The notes under the pieces are model-generated. The model was not told where the DNA came from and searched no databases. It worked only from the letters and a program-made list of their open reading frames with translations. Source: an uncultured Trueperaceae bacterium (lineage in GTDB: Bacteria; Deinococcota; Deinococci; Deinococcales; Trueperaceae). From it: a stretch of DNA of 21,727 bases. Positions 19,425 through 21,727 of the stretch are shown piece after piece. The number at the start of each line of letters is the position of its first letter. Within the stretch, counting starts at the first letter, position 1. A program made the translations under genes and the position numbers. The stretch lies in contig CALCHY010000068.1 of NCBI GenBank assembly GCA_937907415.1, positions 1 through 21,727 of the forward strand, in the 5' to 3' direction.

Positions 19425-19436
19425 GAGCACGTGCTC
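19425..19436. promoter_or_regulatory. Perfect 12-bp palindrome, possible operator
   Basis: GAGCACGTGCTC, with no central spacer, 3 bp after the regulator's stop codon and 17 bp upstream of the TTGACA box. Too tight for a strong terminator stem and lacking a U-tract; a dimeric regulator site is plausible but unproven. Confidence 0.35.
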
Positions 19437-19441
19437 CGATC

Positions 19442-19475
19442 TTTGACGCCTCGTTGACACCGGACCTACTAGTCT
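19442..19475 (+). promoter_or_regulatory. Direct-repeat promoter, SARP-like layout
   Basis: Two heptamers TTTGACG (19442-19448) and GTTGACA (19453-19459) are separated by 4 bp, an 11-bp period, and contain a perfect -35 TTGACA. The nearest -10-like sequences, TACTAG (19467) and TAGTCT (19470-19475), lie 7-10 bp after the second heptamer, too close for an ordinary promoter. This matches the geometry known for SARP-activated promoters. Confidence 0.45.
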
Positions 19476-19573
19476 GCTCACAACCGCAACGGGTGCCCAG
19501 CCGCAACGAGGCCGGGCCGCGCAGTATGCAAGGGCGGCAACGCCGTATGACGTAGCGCGGCGAGAGGTGCAGC

Positions 19574-19771
19574 GTGACCGACACCAGTCATAGGTTCTTA
19601 CTCAAGGTCTGGCGCGAGCCGGGAACGCAGGCCAACTGGCACGCGACCCTGCGCGACGCCAGCGATGGCGCGGTCCACCATTTCAAGGCCACCGAGGCGC
19701 TTATCGAATACTTGGCTAGCCTCGACGAGGTCGCGGCCCCAGAGAAGCACGCCCAGGAGGAGAGTCAATGA
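19574..19771 (+). CDS. Small hypothetical protein
   Basis: 65-aa soluble protein I cannot name. It has an aromatic N-terminal strand (HRFLLKVWREPG), a tryptophan-containing strand (ANWHATLRDASDGAVHHF) and a short helix (TEALIEYLASL), a pattern seen in small bacterial proteins of unknown function. The C-terminal tail is charged. GTG start with a strong GAGAGGTG 4 nt upstream; its stop overlaps the next gene (ATGA). First gene of the 3' cassette. Confidence 0.75.
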   Translation: MTDTSHRFLLKVWREPGTQANWHATLRDASDGAVHHFKATEALIEYLASLDEVAAPEKHAQEESQ

Positions 19772-20388
19772 AGAAGAAGTTCGTGATCGGCTGCTTGATC
19801 GTGGCCGCCGCCGTCCTCGTGGTTGGCGGCGGCGCAGCCTACTTCTACGTGATCAGGCCGTTGACCAACACCGTCAGGGCGGGCATGGAGCTCCCTAAGC
19901 TCGCCGAACTGGACCGCCAGGTGAGCAACAAGCGCACCTTCTCCGTCCCGGCGGGGGGTTTGTTGCAGGCAAGCCACGTCGAGCGCTACCTGCAAGTAAC
20001 GGGCAGCGTCATGACCGGCCTCAAGGGCAAGGCTAGCGCGTTGGAGGAGAAGTACGCCAGCCTCAAGGACGGCAACCCGGGTATCCGCCAGGTGATCGAC
20101 GCCTACGCCGACATCATCCGACTAGTCGTGGCGGCCAAGGAGCTGCAAGTGAAGGCCCTCAACGACGCGAACTTCTCCCTCGACGAGTACGCCTGGGTGC
20201 GTGGCGCCGTCCTGCAGGCCACTGGTCGAACGCTCGCGTTCGTCAACCTCTCGGCCCTGGCGGCCGGGGAGGTCGAGGAGAGCACGGCGTCAGGCACCAC
20301 CAGTGTGCCAGAAGCGAACGTGACCTTGGTAGCGCCGTACGCTGACCGCGTCGGCGAGTACCTGCCGCTCGCGACTTTCGGGCTATGA
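19768..20388 (+). CDS. Hypothetical membrane-anchored protein
   Basis: 206 aa, family not recognised. KKK followed by a hydrophobic helix (residues about 6-28, with a GGGAAYF end) predicts an N-terminal anchor with the rest outside the cytoplasm. A Cys at position 9 is inside the helix and not in a lipobox. The exported part contains FSVPAGGLLQASHVERYLQVTGSVM, mostly alpha-helical, then helices around IRQVIDAYADIIRLVVAAKEL and DEYAWVRGAVLQATGRTLAFV. GGAGG lies about 8 nt before the ATG. Both ends overlap neighbours by 4 bp. Confidence 0.8.
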   Translation: MKKKFVIGCLIVAAAVLVVGGGAAYFYVIRPLTNTVRAGMELPKLAELDRQVSNKRTFSVPAGGLLQASHVERYLQVTGSVMTGLKGKASALEEKYASLKDGNPGIRQVIDAYADIIRLVVAAKELQVKALNDANFSLDEYAWVRGAVLQATGRTLAFVNLSALAAGEVEESTASGTTSVPEANVTLVAPYADRVGEYLPLATFGL

Positions 20389-21727
20389 GGCAGCTCCAGC
20401 GCAGGTCAGGCCCGTGCGCCGACTTCGTGGCGGGCGCCAGGCGCCTGCTTACGTGCGTGCTTGCCATCGCCATCGCACTGCCGCTGGCACCGAGCGCAGT
20501 GGCGCAGGGAGCACTGACTAGCGAGGCGGCTAGGGAACTCGCGCGCCAGCGCAACATGCTCGAGGTGGCGTTGGCCGGCGTCGACAGCAGCAGGATCGAC
20601 CTTGACGCCCAGCGCCTGGACGCCGCGTTCATGGACGCACAAGAACTCGAGGAGCTGCTGGCCAGCGAGTACCGCTTCGAGCTCTACCGCGGCCTTTTGC
20701 GGGGCGCGGAAGCCACGTTCATCTCGCGCGCCGGCAACGCGCTCGACCTCTCCTTCTTGCTGGCTACGCTTCTTGAGGATGCCGGCTACGACGCCCGCAT
20801 CGCCCTTGGTTCGCTGACAGAGGCAGACGGCGAACGGCTGCTGGAGCGCGTGCTCGAGCCGCTCGCCGCCCCTGAGCGTTCGTCGCCAGACCAGGTCAGG
20901 GCGGTGGCGCAAGCTGCCGACGTGAGCGTGGAGGACTTGGAGGAGTTCGGTCGCGCCTTGGCTGCGGTGGAACTCGAGGAGACGGCGCCGTACCTAGAGG
21001 CACAAGCCGCCAGCGCCGCGCTACTAGACGCGTTGGCTGCGGCCGGCGTTGTCCTCGCCTCCGACGATCACGCGGCGCTCCTGGCAGAGGCCATGGAGTA
21101 CGCCTGGGTGGAGTACCGCTTGGGTGACGCGGCCTGGGACGCCATTCACCCGGCATTCGGCGCCCTCCCAGCGCCGCTAGTCGTGGCATACGAGTACATC
21201 GAGTCGGCTGTACCCGAGAGCCTCCAGCACCGCCTGCGCGTGGAGGTTGGCATAGAGCGTAAGCGCGGGAACGAGTTCTTCGAAGAACACATCATGACGC
21301 CTTGGGAGCGCCCCGTCGCGAACATGTTCGGGGTCAACCTGGCGGTGACCAACTCGCCACTCGATCAGCCAGCGGACGCCACGCTCAAGGACCTAGGCAC
21401 GACCTTGAGGGAAACCGCCTTCTTCGTCCCGCTGCTCAACGGAGTGCTGGCGCCTGGGGCCATGGCCTTCGACACCATGGGCAACCTCCTCTCGCCCGCC
21501 GACGCGGCCAACGCCATGGCAGGCGTGTTCCAGACGGCAGCGAGCAAGATGGGTCAGGCGACCGGACTCCTTGGCGCCCTCGGCACCGACGCCCCAGCAG
21601 ACATGGAGCCGTTCGCGTTGACTGCCCAGTTCGTCGACGTCATACACGTGGCGCCGGGTGGTGCCGAGAACCGGCAACGCCGCTACGTCTTCGACCGCCG
21701 TGGAGGCGCAGCGCGCGTGCAAGGCGG
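20385..21727 (+). CDS. Secreted transglutaminase-like protein, partial at 3' end
   Basis: Open from ATG 20385 to the window edge (447 complete codons). Residues 20-41 form a signal peptide (LLTCVLAIAIALPLAPSAVAQG). Residues about 113-140 read SRAGNALDLSFLLATLLEDAGYDARIALG, close to the transglutaminase-core block around the catalytic Cys, but Ala119 occupies the Cys position. The second block YAWVEYRLGDAAWDAIHPAFG (239-259) resembles the HAWVE catalytic-His strand, with Tyr in place of His. The domain is thus probably non-catalytic. Residues after about 275 look like a beta-rich module (LQHRLRVEVGIERKRG) with a following amphipathic region. Starts by ATGA overlap with the membrane-protein gene, so the two products may work together at the cell surface. 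Confidence 0.75.
   Translation, partial: MRQLQRRSGPCADFVAGARRLLTCVLAIAIALPLAPSAVAQGALTSEAARELARQRNMLEVALAGVDSSRIDLDAQRLDAAFMDAQELEELLASEYRFELYRGLLRGAEATFISRAGNALDLSFLLATLLEDAGYDARIALGSLTEADGERLLERVLEPLAAPERSSPDQVRAVAQAADVSVEDLEEFGRALAAVELEETAPYLEAQAASAALLDALAAAGVVLASDDHAALLAEAMEYAWVEYRLGDAAWDAIHPAFGALPAPLVVAYEYIESAVPESLQHRLRVEVGIERKRGNEFFEEHIMTPWERPVANMFGVNLAVTNSPLDQPADATLKDLGTTLRETAFFVPLLNGVLAPGAMAFDTMGNLLSPADAANAMAGVFQTAASKMGQATGLLGALGTDAPADMEPFALTAQFVDVIHVAPGGAENRQRRYVFDRRGGAARVQG

Overview
The window is a gene-dense, GC-rich chromosomal segment of housekeeping character. Several features together suggest a member of the Deinococcota, perhaps near Truepera; this is inference, because no database search was possible. 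They are futalosine-pathway menaquinone genes, a bacilliredoxin-like protein (bacillithiol chemistry), an HslUV pair, and several genes whose -10 hexamer ends only 6-7 nt before the start codon. That last layout is the one expected for leaderless mRNAs, which are common in Deinococcus. No mobile element, CRISPR array or phage gene was seen.

Layout. 1-417: decayed remnant of a short-chain dehydrogenase/reductase. 418-2628 (minus): murI - rph - rdgB operon (cell-wall D-glutamate, tRNA 3' trimming, nucleotide-pool cleaning). 2711-2802 (minus): tRNA-Ser(GGA) with encoded CCA and a strong promoter. 2951-3604 (plus): bacilliredoxin-like domain fused to what looks like a colicin-immunity-like domain. 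3646-4209 (minus): membrane-anchored, disordered Ala/Arg/Gln-rich protein. 4261-6290 (minus): fructokinase-like PfkB sugar kinase followed by a PLP threonine/serine dehydratase. 6538-12160 (plus): complete 2-oxoglutarate dehydrogenase operon (E1, E2, E3). 12192-14206 (plus): mqnE-mqnA, which make and use aminodeoxyfutalosine in menaquinone synthesis. 14219-16092 (minus): hslV-hslU protease. 16213-19421 (plus): thymidine kinase coupled to a SARP/BTAD-TPR regulator. 19574-21727 (plus): three overlapping genes for a small protein, a membrane-anchored protein and a secreted transglutaminase-like protein lacking its catalytic residues; the last one runs off the window.

Two organisational themes recur. 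Seven gene junctions are 4-bp NTGA overlaps, implying translational coupling, and five first-in-unit genes have a TANNNT-like hexamer 6-7 nt before the start codon. The least ordinary parts are the redoxin/immunity-like fusion, the 3'-end cassette of unknown function with a direct-repeat promoter beside a BTAD regulator gene, and the transglutaminase-like pseudoenzyme.
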